Positions 42,490 to 53,441 of a stretch of DNA of 61,232 bases are shown piece by piece (position 1 is the first letter of the stretch; each line of letters starts with the position of its first letter). The position numbers and the translations under genes were made by a program. Origin of the DNA: Desulfotruncus alcoholivorax DSM 16058. Lineage in GTDB: Bacteria > Bacillota > Desulfotomaculia > Desulfotomaculales > Desulfallaceae. The stretch spans positions 1 through 61,232 of the forward strand of contig NZ_AUMW01000023.1 of NCBI RefSeq assembly GCF_000430885.1, given 5' to 3'. The notes beneath the pieces were generated by a model that saw only the letters and a list, made by a program, of their open reading frames with translations, was not told where the DNA came from and did no database searches.

Positions 42490-43272
42490 CTAGAGCGCAA
42501 TTATTAATATAATTAAATTTGCAAGAACCGCCAGATAGTCGGGCAGTTTAAATTTTAATTCATTAATGGTTGATCTTTCCGCCCCGGCGCGATAACATCT
42601 TATTTCCATGGCCACAGCCAGTTCATCGGCCCGGCGAAATATATTAGTTAAAAGCGGAATTAAAAACGGTATCAGTCCCTTGGCCCTTTGCCTTACGCCG
42701 CCCCGCGTAAAGTCAGCTCCCCTGGAGCGCTGCGCCGCAATTAAAAACCTCGATTCATCAAAAAGAGTGGGCACAAACCGAAGCGCTAAATTTATAGCCA
42801 TGGCAAATTCCCTAACCGGAATTTTCAATTTTCCCAGCGGCAGCAGCAAGCGTTCCAGGGCGGTGGACAATTGTATTGGGGTAGTGCTGAACGTCAGTAC
42901 CGCAGCTACAAGCAGCAAGCAGATCATTTGCCATAACATGCGCCCACCGGCAACCAATCCTGTTTTTGATAAAGACAGAAGCCCTAATAACAGTAATGGT
43001 TCACCCGGAGTGAAAACAACTTGAAAAACAAAACTTGTAATTAAAAGCAGCCACAGGGGCTTGTATATTTGCCAGTAGAGGACTAACCTAATCCGTGTGG
43101 CAGCGAGCACTAATCCTATCCACAGCGAGACCGTTAAAATACCCATCCAGTTTGTGGCAACCAGCACCGTGACAGCTGTTAACACTGTAACCATAAGCTT
43201 GGCCCTTGGATCCATTTTATGCACCGGGGAGTTTACCGGAAGGTATTGTCCCATGGTAACCGAATTTAACAT
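42490..43272 (-). CDS. ecfT: ECF transporter transmembrane subunit EcfT
   Basis: Membrane scaffold of the shared energy-coupling module for vitamin uptake; the S component comes from elsewhere. Four to five hydrophobic segments, [16 protein letters not shown] near the start, and the two Ala-Arg-Gly-type coupling motifs, here [10 protein letters not shown] and [10 protein letters not shown]. Length 260. ATG at 43272 overlaps the stop of ecfA2 by one base. No S component is present in the window. Confidence 0.94.
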   Translation of the reverse strand: MLNSVTMGQYLPVNSPVHKMDPRAKLMVTVLTAVTVLVATNWMGILTVSLWIGLVLAATRIRLVLYWQIYKPLWLLLITSFVFQVVFTPGEPLLLLGLLSLSKTGLVAGGRMLWQMICLLLVAAVLTFSTTPIQLSTALERLLLPLGKLKIPVREFAMAINLALRFVPTLFDESRFLIAAQRSRGADFTRGGVRQRAKGLIPFLIPLLTNIFRRADELAVAMEIRCYRAGAERSTINELKFKLPDYLAVLANLIILIIAL

Positions 43273-44147
43273 TACCTGTCTCCCGGCCCAGTATTTTGGT
43301 ATGTCCGCTGAATCGCCCGGGCAAGATCGTCAATCGTGACCGGTGAACTATTTAACCGGACACCCTTGCTGCTTAGTTTCCGAGTAAACGCCACCGGAAA
43401 AGGCGGTTCAAGACCTGCGCCAAGCAATAATTCAGGCTGGGCCAGAACCTGCTTCGGGCGACCGGACGCTATCAGCTCGCCTTTTTTTAAAACTGCCACC
43501 AGTCCCGCAAAATCAACTACATCTTCAAGGAAATGTGTTATTAAAACAATGGTAGTTCCTTTTTCTAATTGAAGACGCTTGAGCGCAAGCAAAATTTGTT
43601 TTTTGGCCTGCGGGTCCAGACCTGCTCCCGGCTCGTCAAGAACCAATGCCGGTGTTTGCATCGCCAGTATCCCTGCTATGGCCACCCTCCGGCTAATTCC
43701 TCCGCTGAGTGTCGCAGGATCAATTTGCAAAATACCCGCCGGCAAGCCTACGTCCTTCAGGGCCGTTTCAACCCTGTGCTTGACCTCATTTTCGTCAAGC
43801 CCCAGGTTGCGTGGGCCAAAAGCAATGTCCTCATACACACTGGAACTGAAAATTTGCCGCTCCGGAAATTGAAAAACCAGTCCTACTTTGCTCCAGAGAC
43901 TGTTTCGGTTGATGCGCGTTGATATGTCGTCACCGAATACGGATACCCGTCCTGATGTCGGCTGCAGCAATCCGTTGAAATGCTGAACTAAAGTGGATTT
44001 CCCGCTGCCGGAAGCTCCAACCAGGGCAAAAAATTCACCCTCAGGTATCTCAAGATCTATATCCTTCAGAGCCACCGTTTCCAGAGGCGTGCCCTTAAAA
44101 TATATATGGGTCAGCTTGGTTGTTTGAACAAACGGCATACAAAACAC
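43272..44147 (-). CDS. ecfA2: ECF transporter ATPase EcfA2
   Basis: Second ATPase of the energizing module. Walker A GASGSGKST, signature LSGGISRR (unusual I for the common E or M), Walker B LVLDEPGAGLD. The start is uncertain: GTG 44147 or ATG 44138, both overlapping the end of ecfA1, so translation is coupled. Length about 290. The QFPERQIFSS segment is the Q-loop region typical of cobalt/ECF ATPases. Confidence 0.93.
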   Translation of the reverse strand: MFCMPFVQTTKLTHIYFKGTPLETVALKDIDLEIPEGEFFALVGASGSGKSTLVQHFNGLLQPTSGRVSVFGDDISTRINRNSLWSKVGLVFQFPERQIFSSSVYEDIAFGPRNLGLDENEVKHRVETALKDVGLPAGILQIDPATLSGGISRRVAIAGILAMQTPALVLDEPGAGLDPQAKKQILLALKRLQLEKGTTIVLITHFLEDVVDFAGLVAVLKKGELIASGRPKQVLAQPELLLGAGLEPPFPVAFTRKLSSKGVRLNSSPVTIDDLARAIQRTYQNTGPGDR

Positions 44148-44956
44148 ACCATGTCATCCGTATTAACAATTCCAGCAGGAACATTCAACCCGTAGCCCGC
44201 CAGCGCATTGGCCAGGCGCGTAACCCACGGTAAATCAAGCTCTAAGTTTCTAATCATAACCGGGTCACTAAAAATGCTGCCGGGAGTACCATCAGCCGCC
44301 AGTTTTCCGTCACGGAGCACCCAAACCCGGTCGGCCGCGGTCGCCTCATCCATATTATGGGTTATTAACACAACAGACATGCCTTCACCGGACAGGCCGC
44401 GCAATACATCCAGCACCCCGCGCCTGCCTAATGGATCCAGCATTGAAGTCGGTTCATCCAAAACAAGAAAAGACGGCCGCAAAGCCAGTAGCCCGGCTAT
44501 GGCCAGCCGTTGCTTTTCTCCGCCTGAAAGAAGCTGGGGCGGCCGGTCCTTTAAATGAATCAAACCCACCTGTTCCAGGGCATGATTAACCCGGTAATGA
44601 ATTTCTTTGGATGGCAAGTTTAAATTTTCCGGTCCAAAGGCAGCATCTTCCTCTACTCGGACAGCTACAATTTGGTTGTCCGGGTTTTGTAGTACCAGCC
44701 CAACCCGCTTTCTAATTTCAATTCGATTTCGGGGGTCAACGGTACATAACCCTTCCACAAGCACCTGCCCCTGACTCGGGCGAAGAAGTCCACAAATTAA
44801 ACGCGCCAGTGTAGACTTGCCGCTACCGTTAGGGCCGACTACGGCCAAAAATTCACCGTTTTTAATTACGGCATTAATGCCGTCCAAAACGGGACGTTCA
44901 CTCCCCGGGTAATTAAAGACCAGGTTTCTCAATGCAATAGTGGAATCGTTAACCAC
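44111..44956 (-). CDS. ecfA1: ECF transporter ATPase EcfA1
   Basis: First ATPase of the module, 281 residues. Walker A GPNGSGKST, Q-loop LQNPDNQIVA, signature LSGGEKQRLAIAG and Walker B LVLDEPTSMLD. Start at 44956. The gap to rplQ is 78 bases with no promoter seen, so it is likely carried on the ribosomal transcript. Paired with EcfA2 and EcfT it powers import of vitamins bound by separate S proteins; biotin uptake would complement the bio operon. Confidence 0.94.
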   Translation of the reverse strand: MVNDSTIALRNLVFNYPGSERPVLDGINAVIKNGEFLAVVGPNGSGKSTLARLICGLLRPSQGQVLVEGLCTVDPRNRIEIRKRVGLVLQNPDNQIVAVRVEEDAAFGPENLNLPSKEIHYRVNHALEQVGLIHLKDRPPQLLSGGEKQRLAIAGLLALRPSFLVLDEPTSMLDPLGRRGVLDVLRGLSGEGMSVVLITHNMDEATAADRVWVLRDGKLAADGTPGSIFSDPVMIRNLELDLPWVTRLANALAGYGLNVPAGIVNTDDMVCFVCRLFKQPS

Positions 44957-45034
44957 CCAAACCCCTCATTCATCTCTGTCCCCAAAATGCCAAGAGGAAA
45001 CCGCAAGGGCGATTTCCCGGCCAGCAATTATTGG

Positions 45035-45373
45035 CTAAACAAGTTCAAGCAGAACCAACTGCGCGGCGTCGCCACGCCTGTAACCTATTTTTATTATTCG
45101 CGTATATCCACCCTGGCGATCGGCATATTTAGGACCATAGTTATCGAAAAGCTTGCGCACCACTTTTTCTTCATAAATATACTCCAGTGCCTGCCGCCTC
45201 GCATTAAGGTCCCCCTGCTTGGCCAGGGTAATCATTTTTTCGGCTATTCTCTTGACTTCTTTGGCCCGGCTTTCGGTGGTGGTAATACGTTCATCGCGTA
45301 ATAAAGAAGTCACCAGGTTGCGTAACATGGCCTTTCTATGACCTGTATTACGACCCAATTTTGCGTACGCCAC
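45035..45373 (-). CDS. rplQ: 50S ribosomal protein L17
   Basis: L17 (bL17), 112 residues. [24 protein letters not shown] is the family opening. GTG at 45373 is preferred because GGAGGG is six bases upstream; an ATG two codons earlier abuts it. It follows rpoA after 12 bases. Confidence 0.97.
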   Translation of the reverse strand: MAYAKLGRNTGHRKAMLRNLVTSLLRDERITTTESRAKEVKRIAEKMITLAKQGDLNARRQALEYIYEEKVVRKLFDNYGPKYADRQGGYTRIIKIGYRRGDAAQLVLLELV

Positions 45374-45385
45374 CGTCATCCCTCC

Positions 45386-46333
45386 TTACTCATCGTCCTT
45401 GCGCAAACCTAAATTTAATTCAGCCAGCTTGTTCATAACCTCTTCCAGGGATTTTTTGCCAAGATTGCGCACCTTCATCATGTCCTCTTCGTTGCGCTGA
45501 ATCAATTCTTCTACAGTATTGATTCCGGCACGCTTCAAACAATTATAAGAGCGCACACTCAAATCCAACTCTTCAATTGGCATTTCCAAAATTCTATCCT
45601 TTTGTTCTTCTTCTTTTTCAACCATAATCTCAACATCGTCTGTGGATTCGGTGAGCTTAATAAAAAGTCGAAGATGTTCGCTTAATATTTTAGCGCTTAA
45701 GCTAATCGCCTCATCAGGTTGAATGCTGCCGTCAGTCCATACCTCCAAAGTAAGTTTGTCATAATCCGTGCGCTGCCCTACCCTGGTGTTTTCAACATTA
45801 TAATTAACTTTTCTGACGGGAGTAAAAATTGAATCAACCGGAATAATACCAATCACATGATCTCCTTGCTTGTTGCGCTCGGCCGAAACGTAACCCCGTC
45901 CCCTGGATACAGTCATTTCCATATACAACCTGGCTCCTTCAGCCAGGGTCGCAATATGCAAATCCGGGTTTAAAATTTCCACGTCAGCATCGGAAGTAAT
46001 GTCAGCAGCTTTTACTTCTCCCTCTCCCTGAGCCTCTATTCTAAGAGTACGCTCTTCATCCGTGTACATTTTAAGACACAGCTCTTTGAGGTTAAGTATT
46101 ATTTCGGTAACATCTTCCTTAACACCGGGAATTGTGGCAAATTCGTGTAAAACGCCATCAATTTTAACCGTCGTGACGGCGCCGCCCGGCAATGAGGAGA
46201 GTAGAACCCGCCTGAGCGAATTGCCCAGAGTAATACCGTACCCTCTTTCCAGCGGTTCAACTACGAATTTACCGTAATTCTGATCTTTGTCAGTTTCAAT
46301 ACACTCTATTCTCGGCTTTTCTATTTCCAACAT
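45386..46333 (-). CDS. rpoA: RNA polymerase alpha subunit
   Basis: 315 residues: N-terminal dimerisation/assembly domain ([22 protein letters not shown]) and C-terminal DNA-binding domain ([24 protein letters not shown] and [10 protein letters not shown]), joined by an acidic linker. ATG at 46333. It lies between rpsD and rplQ, the usual alpha-operon place. Confidence 0.98.
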   Translation of the reverse strand: MLEIEKPRIECIETDKDQNYGKFVVEPLERGYGITLGNSLRRVLLSSLPGGAVTTVKIDGVLHEFATIPGVKEDVTEIILNLKELCLKMYTDEERTLRIEAQGEGEVKAADITSDADVEILNPDLHIATLAEGARLYMEMTVSRGRGYVSAERNKQGDHVIGIIPVDSIFTPVRKVNYNVENTRVGQRTDYDKLTLEVWTDGSIQPDEAISLSAKILSEHLRLFIKLTESTDDVEIMVEKEEEQKDRILEMPIEELDLSVRSYNCLKRAGINTVEELIQRNEEDMMKVRNLGKKSLEEVMNKLAELNLGLRKDDE

Positions 46334-46388
46334 AACTCGAACATACCCCCTCCTTGGGACGGAATGGGATTGATACTGCTCCCGCGGG

Positions 46389-47015
46389 TTATTTGGAGTA
46401 CAACTCCACGATGAGTGTTTCCTGAACGGGGGCGTCTATTTGATCCCGGGAGGGAAGATCTACCACCCGGCCTTTAATCTGGTTGGCATCGTATTCCAAC
46501 CATGCCGGTGCTGTGTTGTCTGCAGCGCGTTCCAGTAACTCTTTGATCCGTGGCGACTCAAGACTTCTTTCCCTAACAGTAATTTCATCGCCTACCCTAA
46601 CCAGGAATGAGGGAATATTAGTTTTGCGCCCGTTAACTCTAAAATGCCCGTGGCGTACCAGCTGGCGGGCTTCACTGCGAGAGGCCGCCAAACCAAGACG
46701 ATAAACCACATTATCAAGACGACGCTCAAGCAACCTCAGCAAGTTTTCCCCGGTAACACCCGGTTGCCTTGAGGCTTTATCATAATAATTTCTAAACTGT
46801 TTTTCCAATACGCCGTAAAAACGACGCGCTTTTTGTTTCTCTCTTAACTGCAAACCGTATTCGGAAACCTTCTTCCGGCTCTGCCCGTGCTGGCCGGGAG
46901 CATAGCTACGCCGGTCAATACCGCATTTCCCGGTGTAACAGCGGTCCCCTTTCAGGTAAAGCTTTTGACCTTCACGACGGCATAACTTGCACTGCGCACC
47001 AGTATATCTTGCCAT
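46389..47015 (-). CDS. rpsD: 30S ribosomal protein S4
   Basis: S4 (uS4), 208 residues, 16S rRNA assembly protein. The N-terminal zinc motif is present: [23 protein letters not shown] has four cysteines, so this is the zinc-binding form. The S4 RNA-binding domain is at [26 protein letters not shown]. Confidence 0.98.
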   Translation of the reverse strand: MARYTGAQCKLCRREGQKLYLKGDRCYTGKCGIDRRSYAPGQHGQSRKKVSEYGLQLREKQKARRFYGVLEKQFRNYYDKASRQPGVTGENLLRLLERRLDNVVYRLGLAASRSEARQLVRHGHFRVNGRKTNIPSFLVRVGDEITVRERSLESPRIKELLERAADNTAPAWLEYDANQIKGRVVDLPSRDQIDAPVQETLIVELYSK

Positions 47016-47035
47016 AAGTTGCTAAAAACACCTCC

Positions 47036-47425
47036 TTATACTCTCCGGCGTTTTGGCGGCCGGCAGCCATTATGTGGAATTGGAGTAACATCTTTAATCA
47101 TATTTACTTCTAAGCCAGCTGCCTGCAGGGACCGTATAGCCGCTTCCCTGCCCGCTCCGGGGCCCTTAACCGTAACTTCGACTTCTTTCATTCCGTGTTC
47201 CATAGCTTCACGGGCTGCCTTCTCCGCAGCCATTTGGGCGGCGAAAGGAGTGCTTTTCCTGGAGCCTTTAAACCCGACTCCGCCGGCACTGGCCCATGAT
47301 ATGGCATTACCTTTAGTATCGGAAATGGTAATGATGGTATTATTAAAGGTGGATTTAATATGTGCCACCCCTTGCTCGATATTTTTACGTTCCCGCCTTC
47401 TGGTTCTGGCAACTCTTCGAGCCAA
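47036..47425 (-). CDS. rpsK: 30S ribosomal protein S11
   Basis: S11 (uS11), 129 residues, on the platform near the Shine-Dalgarno helix. [20 protein letters not shown] and [13 protein letters not shown] are family blocks. It follows rpsM by 16 bases. Confidence 0.98.
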   Translation of the reverse strand: MARRVARTRRRERKNIEQGVAHIKSTFNNTIITISDTKGNAISWASAGGVGFKGSRKSTPFAAQMAAEKAAREAMEHGMKEVEVTVKGPGAGREAAIRSLQAAGLEVNMIKDVTPIPHNGCRPPKRRRV

Positions 47426-47441
47426 CTAAAGCCCCCCCTTA

Positions 47442-47813
47442 TTACTTCTTCCTGCGAACGCCGACAGTGCGTTTTGGTCCTTTGCGGGTTCTGGCGTTGT
47501 TTTTGGTATTCTGCCCTCGCACCGGAAGGCCGCGACGGTGGCGTAGCCCCCTGTAACTGCCTATTTCCATTAAACGCTTGATATTAAGAGCGATTTCACG
47601 GCGCAGGTCGCCCTCAACCCGGTAATTCTTTTCAATTATGTCCCTTAACTTGTTAACCTCTTCTTCTGTCAGATCCCTGATTCGGGTATCGGGATTAACT
47701 CCCGACTGATTCAAAATCTTTTGCGAGGTGGGTCTGCCGATGCCGTAAATATAGGTAAGGCCGATTTCTACCCTTTTATCCCGCGGTAAATCAACACCCG
47801 CGATACGTGCCAT
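47442..47813 (-). CDS. rpsM: 30S ribosomal protein S13
   Basis: S13 (uS13), 123 residues, in the head of the small subunit. [25 protein letters not shown] opens it, and [24 protein letters not shown] closes it. Confidence 0.98.
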   Translation of the reverse strand: MARIAGVDLPRDKRVEIGLTYIYGIGRPTSQKILNQSGVNPDTRIRDLTEEEVNKLRDIIEKNYRVEGDLRREIALNIKRLMEIGSYRGLRHRRGLPVRGQNTKNNARTRKGPKRTVGVRRKK

Positions 47814-47834
47814 TCCTGAAAAACACCTCCAATT

Positions 47835-47951
<117 letters not shown>

Positions 47952-47981
47952 TCAACCTCCCCGGCCCCCGTCGGGCCTGGC

Positions 47982-48200
47982 TTATTTATACCGGTAGACA
48001 ATTCTGCCCCGAGTTAAATCGTAGGGAGACAACTCAACCATTACCCTGTCACCGGCTAAAATTCTTATAAAATTCATCCTTATTTTCCCGCTTACGTGAG
48101 CAAGAACTTTATGACCGTTTTTTAACTCTACACGAAACATAGCGTTCGGTAGCGGTTCTATTACGGTCCCTTCTACTTCAATTACATCCTTACCTGACAT
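47982..48200 (-). CDS. infA: Translation initiation factor IF-1
   Basis: 72 residues with an S1-like OB fold: [48 protein letters not shown]. Binds the A site during initiation. ATG at 48200 behind AAAGGAGG. Confidence 0.98.
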   Translation of the reverse strand: MSGKDVIEVEGTVIEPLPNAMFRVELKNGHKVLAHVSGKIRMNFIRILAGDRVMVELSPYDLTRGRIVYRYK

Positions 48201-48221
48201 TAGATATCAAACCAACCTCCT

Positions 48222-48512
48222 TTAAAATGGCTGCTCTTCCGGCTGTTCCAACAGGTCCTGTATGGCCCGGCGTATTTCCTGATTGGTAAAACGCTGGCCG
48301 GCCTTTATTTTTTCAGCAACTTGAATGGCTATCCGGGAATGAAGGATCAGGTGCTTTATATTTTTCTTCTTGGGGTTTTCCACCCGCCTGAATATGCCAT
48401 CTGCAACATAAACATAATTACCGCCTGCTGTTGCCATTACCAGATACTTTCTGCCGCTGTCCCGCCCGGACCTGGATTCCACCAACTGACCCGGAACCGC
48501 CTTAACCTCCAT
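48222..48512 (-). CDS. KOW-domain RNA-binding protein (L14e-like)
   Basis: A 96-residue protein between map and infA, a place it holds in many Clostridia. It begins VPGQLVESRSGRDSGRKYLVMATAGGNYVYVADGIFRRVENPKKKN, a KOW fold like L14e/L27e, then a basic and an acidic tail. ATG at 48512 has GAAGGA just before it; a longer reading upstream is not supported. The role is presumed to be ribosome or RNA binding. Confidence 0.82.
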   Translation of the reverse strand: MEVKAVPGQLVESRSGRDSGRKYLVMATAGGNYVYVADGIFRRVENPKKKNIKHLILHSRIAIQVAEKIKAGQRFTNQEIRRAIQDLLEQPEEQPF

Positions 48513-48616
48513 TTCCTTCACCCTCCCCGTAAGGGTGTAGCAATATCTTGTTCGATCGCGTGTCCCGATACACATAACTCTTAACGAACCATGAACGACC
48601 AACTGCCGGCAACCTG

Positions 48617-49363
48617 TTAAAGCATGGTTAAAATGATAGGATCGCCGTCGGTTATTGCTATAGTGTGTTCGAAATGCACGGAAGGCTTGCCGTCCCGGGT
48701 AACCACCGTCCAGTTATCCGGAAGAGTGAGCACTTCGTAAGTGCCCATGTTCACCATTGGTTCAATTGCTAATGTCATTCCCTTCTTCAGTCGCGGCCCG
48801 CGACCAGGCCGGCCGAAGTTGGGTACCTGAGGTTCCTCGTGCATTTTGCTGCCGATACCGTGCCCAACATAATCTCTGACAACGGAATAACCGTTTTGTT
48901 CCACAAAGCTCTGTACAGCATGAGAAATATCCGATAACCTGTTGCCGTTTCTGGCCATTTTAATGCCCCTGTCCAGAGCTTCTTTGGTGACATCAATTAA
49001 TTTTTGCAATTCCGGCGTAATTTCACCAACGGGAAATGTCTGGGCGGCATCCCCGAAAAACCCATTTATTTCCGCTCCAACATCTATACTGATAATATCT
49101 CCATTTTCCAATTTTTTTAAACCAGGGATACCATGCACCACCTGCTCGTTGACCGAAGCGCAAACAGCAGCAGGAAAGCCATAGAGACCTTTAAAAGCAG
49201 GCTTTGCACCCTTGGATAAAATATATTCTTCGGCCACCCGGTTAATTTCAGCTGTGGTCACGCCCGGCCTGATCATTTTCGCCACCTCGGCCAGCGCACC
49301 CGCCACCACCCGGCCGGCTTCGCGCATGTATCCAAGTTCCCGCTCAGACTTACATATAATCAT
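48617..49363 (-). CDS. map: Methionine aminopeptidase
   Basis: Removes the N-terminal methionine of new proteins. Type Ia, 248 residues. Metal ligands lie in SIDVGAEINGFFGDAA, GHGIGSKMHEEPQVPNF and EHTIAI. It lies 15 bases after secY; adk, usually between them, is missing. Confidence 0.96.
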   Translation of the reverse strand: MIICKSERELGYMREAGRVVAGALAEVAKMIRPGVTTAEINRVAEEYILSKGAKPAFKGLYGFPAAVCASVNEQVVHGIPGLKKLENGDIISIDVGAEINGFFGDAAQTFPVGEITPELQKLIDVTKEALDRGIKMARNGNRLSDISHAVQSFVEQNGYSVVRDYVGHGIGSKMHEEPQVPNFGRPGRGPRLKKGMTLAIEPMVNMGTYEVLTLPDNWTVVTRDGKPSVHFEHTIAITDGDPIILTML

Positions 49364-49378
49364 ACGGCAACACCTCGG

Positions 49379-50653
49379 CTACTTAATAAAGCCCTGGTAG
49401 CTCCGCATCAGCAAATGTGACTCAATTTGCTTCATGGTGTCCAAAGCCACACCAACTACAATAAGTAAAGCCGTCCCACCAAAATAAATGTTGGGAATTC
49501 GTGTGGCCAGTAATACGAAGTTGGGCAATATTGCAATAAGAGCCAAAAATACCGCACCTGCCAGGGTAATCCTGTTCATCACCCGGGCAATGTACTCGGC
49601 AGTTGGCCTGCCAGGCCTGATACCCGGAATGAAACCACCGTATTTTTTAATGTTTTCAGCAACATCAACCGGGTTCATGATTACAGCCGTATAGAAGTAA
49701 GTAAAACCTATAATCAGCAGAGCATATGCAATTGTGTGCGCCGCTGTGCCCCAGCCAAAATACCTGGTGAAGAAATCAGCTACAGCAGAACCCTGAAACC
49801 ACTGAGCAATCTGGGCCGGAAACATTAGCAGCGAAGATGCAAAAATTACGGGAATAACACCGGCCTGGTTTACTTTTAACGGCAGGTGGGTAGTTTGCCC
49901 GCCATACACCCTTCTGCCTACAACCCTTTTGGCGTATTGCACCGGGATTCGCCTTTGCCCTTCCTGAACTGCAACCACTCCGGCAATTACCAGCGCGCCG
50001 ATCACGATCAGAATTAATATGCTAAGTACATTAATTGTACCGGCCTGCAGTTGCATAAACAGGTTGTTGGTTCCGGCCGGCAGCCTGCTGACGATACCCG
50101 CAAATATTAACAGTGAAATACCATTGCCAATGCCATGCTCGGTTATCTGTTCACCAATCCACATTAACAGAGCAGTGCCGGCTGTAAGGGTAATAATTAT
50201 AACAGCGTAACTGGCAAAACCGGGATTATGCAGGGTTCCCGAACGTCCCATCACCGCGCTCATCCCAACAGCTTGCAAAAAAGCCAAAACCACTGTGAAG
50301 TAACGGGTATACTGGCTAATCTTTTTACGGCCTTCTTCGCCCTCTTTGGCTAGTTTCTCCAGGTGAGGTATCACAACCGTAAGCAGCTGCATGATGATAG
50401 ATGCGTTGATGTACGGCACTATACTCATAGCAAACACTGAAAAGCTTTTGAATGCGCCGCCTGAAATCACGTCAAAGAATCCAAAGAGCATTCCTGAACC
50501 AATTAATTCTTTAAACTTGGCGACATCAACCCCGGGCACCGGAACATGGGTGCCCAGCCTGAAAATAAAGATCATGGCCAGCGTAAAAAAAATCTTGTTG
50601 CGCAACTCGCTGACCTTAAAGGCGCCCCTTAGTCCATCCAGTATCTGGGCCAA
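49379..50653 (-). CDS. secY: Preprotein translocase subunit SecY
   Basis: Channel of the Sec export machinery, 424 residues, ten predicted membrane helices. GTHVPVPGVDV, LFGFFDVISGGAFKSFSVFAMSIVPYINASI and GIRPGRPTAEYI are family blocks. The start is TTG at 50653 next to the rplO stop, with GAGGTGAT upstream. Confidence 0.97.
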   Translation of the reverse strand: MAQILDGLRGAFKVSELRNKIFFTLAMIFIFRLGTHVPVPGVDVAKFKELIGSGMLFGFFDVISGGAFKSFSVFAMSIVPYINASIIMQLLTVVIPHLEKLAKEGEEGRKKISQYTRYFTVVLAFLQAVGMSAVMGRSGTLHNPGFASYAVIIITLTAGTALLMWIGEQITEHGIGNGISLLIFAGIVSRLPAGTNNLFMQLQAGTINVLSILILIVIGALVIAGVVAVQEGQRRIPVQYAKRVVGRRVYGGQTTHLPLKVNQAGVIPVIFASSLLMFPAQIAQWFQGSAVADFFTRYFGWGTAAHTIAYALLIIGFTYFYTAVIMNPVDVAENIKKYGGFIPGIRPGRPTAEYIARVMNRITLAGAVFLALIAILPNFVLLATRIPNIYFGGTALLIVVGVALDTMKQIESHLLMRSYQGFIK

Positions 50654-51097
50654 TTATATCACCTCGGCCTTACCGCCGGCAGATTGTATTTTATCCACCG
50701 CGCTTTTACTGAAGGCATGGGCTTTAATAGTTAGCGACTTCTCCAGGTTCCCTTTACCAAGAATCTTAACCCCGTCACCAATTTTACTTATTACTTTTGC
50801 TTCTAATAAAGTTTCGGGAGTTACCTCAACACCGTTTTCAAAGCGATTTAATTTTTCCAGGTTTACCGCAATTATTTCCTTTCTAAAAGGTGCATTGGTG
50901 AATCCCCGCTTGGGCATGCGGCGCTGCAAAGGCATTTGGCCGCCTTCAAAGCCGGGCCTGACCCCCCCGCCGCTACGCGCGTTTTGACCTTTGTGCCCGC
51001 GGCCGGCGGTCTTACCCCATCCTGATCCGACGCCCTGACCCTTGCGTTTGGCCTTATGTCTTGAACCGGGTGTAGGTTTTAACTCATGCAGGTTCAT
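50654..51097 (-). CDS. rplO: 50S ribosomal protein L15
   Basis: L15 (uL15), 147 residues. The Gly-rich N-terminus [28 protein letters not shown] is typical. It is followed directly by secY. Confidence 0.98.
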   Translation of the reverse strand: MNLHELKPTPGSRHKAKRKGQGVGSGWGKTAGRGHKGQNARSGGGVRPGFEGGQMPLQRRMPKRGFTNAPFRKEIIAVNLEKLNRFENGVEVTPETLLEAKVISKIGDGVKILGKGNLEKSLTIKAHAFSKSAVDKIQSAGGKAEVI

Positions 51098-51108
51098 ATT
51101 GCACCTCC

Positions 51109-51288
51109 TTATACTTCCTCCACCTTTAGCAAGTGCGGAATTTTATTAATTACTCCCCTGACCTGGGGTGAATCCTCACGGATCACAAAATGATTAAGTT
51201 TAGTCAAGCCCATGGCACGGGCCGTTTTCCTTTGCGCTTCCGGCCGGCCGATCAGACTTCTGACCAGGGTAATTTTTAGCTTGGCCAT
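51109..51288 (-). CDS. rpmD: 50S ribosomal protein L30
   Basis: 59 residues, just below common length cutoffs: [20 protein letters not shown], then [20 protein letters not shown], closing with [11 protein letters not shown] at 51288, stop 11 bases before rplO. The standard small L30 (uL30) of the spc operon. Confidence 0.98.
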   Translation of the reverse strand: MAKLKITLVRSLIGRPEAQRKTARAMGLTKLNHFVIREDSPQVRGVINKIPHLLKVEEV

Positions 51289-51299
51289 AATAATACCCC

Positions 51300-51803
51300 C
51301 TAACCCAGCAGTTCTTCCACTTTTTTGTCACGTAACCTGGCGACCTGCTCCGGCGTTTTCAGGTTTTTAATGGCCTCAAGTGTAGCCCGCACAACGTTAT
51401 TGGCATTATTTGAGCCCAGCGACTTGGTAAGGATGTCCTTGACGCCCGCCAATTCCATGATGGCCCTCACAGGACCGCCAGCAATAACACCGGTACCGGG
51501 TGCAGCCGGTTTTAACAGTACCTTGCCGGCACCGAATATGCCGGTTACCTCATGTGGTACCGTAGTTTTGGCTAGAGGCACGTTAATCAGGTTTTTCTTA
51601 GCGTCTTCAACACCCTTGCGAATTGCTTCGGGCACCTCGCCGGCCTTGCCCATTCCGGCCCCTACCCGGCCTTTGCCGTCGCCGACAACCACTAAAGCCG
51701 AAAAACTAAACCGTCTTCCGCCTTTAACAACTTTGGCCACGCGGTTAATAAAAACTACTTTTTCTGAAAACTCGGATTTAACCGGTTCAAACTTTGACAC
51801 CAT
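51300..51803 (-). CDS. rpsE: 30S ribosomal protein S5
   Basis: S5 (uS5), 167 residues. [27 protein letters not shown] is the double-stranded RNA-binding part; [31 protein letters not shown] the C-terminal domain. Important for decoding accuracy. Confidence 0.98.
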   Translation of the reverse strand: MVSKFEPVKSEFSEKVVFINRVAKVVKGGRRFSFSALVVVGDGKGRVGAGMGKAGEVPEAIRKGVEDAKKNLINVPLAKTTVPHEVTGIFGAGKVLLKPAAPGTGVIAGGPVRAIMELAGVKDILTKSLGSNNANNVVRATLEAIKNLKTPEQVARLRDKKVEELLG

Positions 51804-51832
51804 TTTCCCTCCTTTTACAACCGGTTCGTTTT

Positions 51833-52198
51833 TTAAAATTCAAGTCCCGCCTCCCTGGCTGCATCAGCCAGAGCCTTTACCCGTCCGTGATAAAGGTACC
51901 CGGCCCGGTCGAACACGACCTTGGTTATTCCCTTTTCCAACGCCTTAGCGGCTATCAATTTACCTACAGCTGCAGCCGCATCCTTATTACCACCCTTAAT
52001 TTCTCCCTTGATTTCGGGCGAAAGGGATGACGCGGCCGCGAGGGTTTGGCCAAGATCATCATTAATGATCTGGGCATAAATATTGTTGATGCTGCGGTAA
52101 ATGTTCAACCTTGGACGCTCGGCATTGCCATTAACCTTGTTGCGCACGCGCAAATGTCTTTTTTTACGCAGCTTATTGCGGTCTGGCTTTGTAATCAT
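51833..52198 (-). CDS. rplR: 50S ribosomal protein L18
   Basis: L18 (uL18), 121 residues, binds 5S r[40 protein letters not shown] is the family opening. Confidence 0.98.
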   Translation of the reverse strand: MITKPDRNKLRKKRHLRVRNKVNGNAERPRLNIYRSINNIYAQIINDDLGQTLAAASSLSPEIKGEIKGGNKDAAAAVGKLIAAKALEKGITKVVFDRAGYLYHGRVKALADAAREAGLEF

Positions 52199-52222
52199 GC
52201 CACTTCACTCCTTCCCCCTGGT

Positions 52223-52768
52223 TTAACGTTTGGCGCCGGCCTTACCAACCTTACGGCGGATATTTTCGCCCTCGTACTTGATCCCTTTACCTTTATAAGG
52301 CTCAGGTTCGCGAACTGCACGAATATTGGCAGCGATAGCGCCCACTGTTTCCTTGTCAATTCCCTTAACCGATATTTTTGTGGCGGCGGGTACTTCAATG
52401 GTAATCCCTTCCGGGGGAACTATCTCTACCGGGTGAGAGTAACCGACTGTCAATACCAGTTTTGAGCCCTGCATTGCTGCGCGGTAGCCGACGCCTACCA
52501 GTTCCAGGTTCTTTTGAAATCCAGCTGACACACCTTGAACCATGTTGTTCAAAAGTGTACGGGTTAAGCCATGCAAGGATCTGTGCAGTTTATTGTCAGT
52601 AGGTCTTTTAACCAAAATAGTACGGTCATCCACTTGCTCTATGATCATGTCCCGGTGAAACGTTTTTTCCAGCTTCCCCTTGGGGCCTTCGACCCGGACG
52701 GTGTTACCCTCCACTACAGCTTTTACGTTGTCGGGAAGCAGGACGGGTTTTTTACCTATTCTGCTCAT
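52223..52768 (-). CDS. rplF: 50S ribosomal protein L6
   Basis: L6 (uL6), 181 residues, two repeated domains. [14 protein letters not shown] starts it, and [24 protein letters not shown] is the conserved end. Confidence 0.98.
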   Translation of the reverse strand: MSRIGKKPVLLPDNVKAVVEGNTVRVEGPKGKLEKTFHRDMIIEQVDDRTILVKRPTDNKLHRSLHGLTRTLLNNMVQGVSAGFQKNLELVGVGYRAAMQGSKLVLTVGYSHPVEIVPPEGITIEVPAATKISVKGIDKETVGAIAANIRAVREPEPYKGKGIKYEGENIRRKVGKAGAKR

Positions 52769-52795
52769 GCTTTTACACCTCCTGTGCCCCTTGCA

Positions 52796-53194
52796 CTACC
52801 ATACGTAGCAAACAACTTCTCCACCAAGGTTTTGCTGACGGGCTTTTTTGTCAGTCATTATACCTTTGGATGTGGATATAATCGCTATTCCAAGACCACC
52901 CAGCACTTTGGGTATGGAATCCTTGCGTGTATATACCCTGAGCCCGGGTTTCGAGATTCGTTTAAGTCCGGTAATTACGCGTTCTTTACCCGAACCATAC
53001 TTCATGTAGACCCGCAAAATACCTTGCTTACCATCTTCAATATATTCGTAATCTCTGATAAAGCCCTCTTCCTTCAGTATCTCGGCTATGGCCCGTTTCA
53101 TTTTGGAAGCGGGAGCCTCAACTTTATCATGATAAACCATATTGGCATTACGGATACGGGTTAAAAAATCGGCAACAGGATCAGTCATGACCAT
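52796..53194 (-). CDS. rpsH: 30S ribosomal protein S8
   Basis: S8 (uS8), 132 residues from ATG 53194, ten bases after GGAAGGAGG; an ATG three codons earlier is only one base from it. [15 protein letters not shown] and the closing [19 protein letters not shown] are typical. Confidence 0.97.
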   Translation of the reverse strand: MVMTDPVADFLTRIRNANMVYHDKVEAPASKMKRAIAEILKEEGFIRDYEYIEDGKQGILRVYMKYGSGKERVITGLKRISKPGLRVYTRKDSIPKVLGGLGIAIISTSKGIMTDKKARQQNLGGEVVCYVW

Positions 53195-53215
53195 CCCGTT
53201 CATACCTCCTTCCTT

Positions 53216-53401
53216 TTACCAACTGGCCTTCCTCAGCCCGGGTATTTCACCCTTATACGCCAATTCCCGGAAGCATATCCGGCAGATTCCAAATTTACGC
53301 ATGTAGGCGCGAGGACGGCCGCAAATATTACATCTGTTATAAGCCCTTACCTGGTATTTTTGGGGGCGCTGAGTTTTATTGATCATTGCCTTTTTGGCCA
53401 C
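53216..53401 (-). CDS. rpsN: 30S ribosomal protein S14, type Z (zinc)
   Basis: 61 residues. Two CxxC pairs in [26 protein letters not shown] bind zinc, marking the short zinc form of uS14. Confidence 0.98.
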   Translation of the reverse strand: MAKKAMINKTQRPQKYQVRAYNRCNICGRPRAYMRKFGICRICFRELAYKGEIPGLRKASW

Positions 53402-53441
53402 TTAATTCCCTCCTTTGCCGGGGCGGGGTGGACACTTGCGA

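Noticed and set aside
51325-51948. A 207-codon frame opposite rpsE and rplR
   Set aside because: Antisense to two ribosomal genes with no start signals; a shadow of codon bias.
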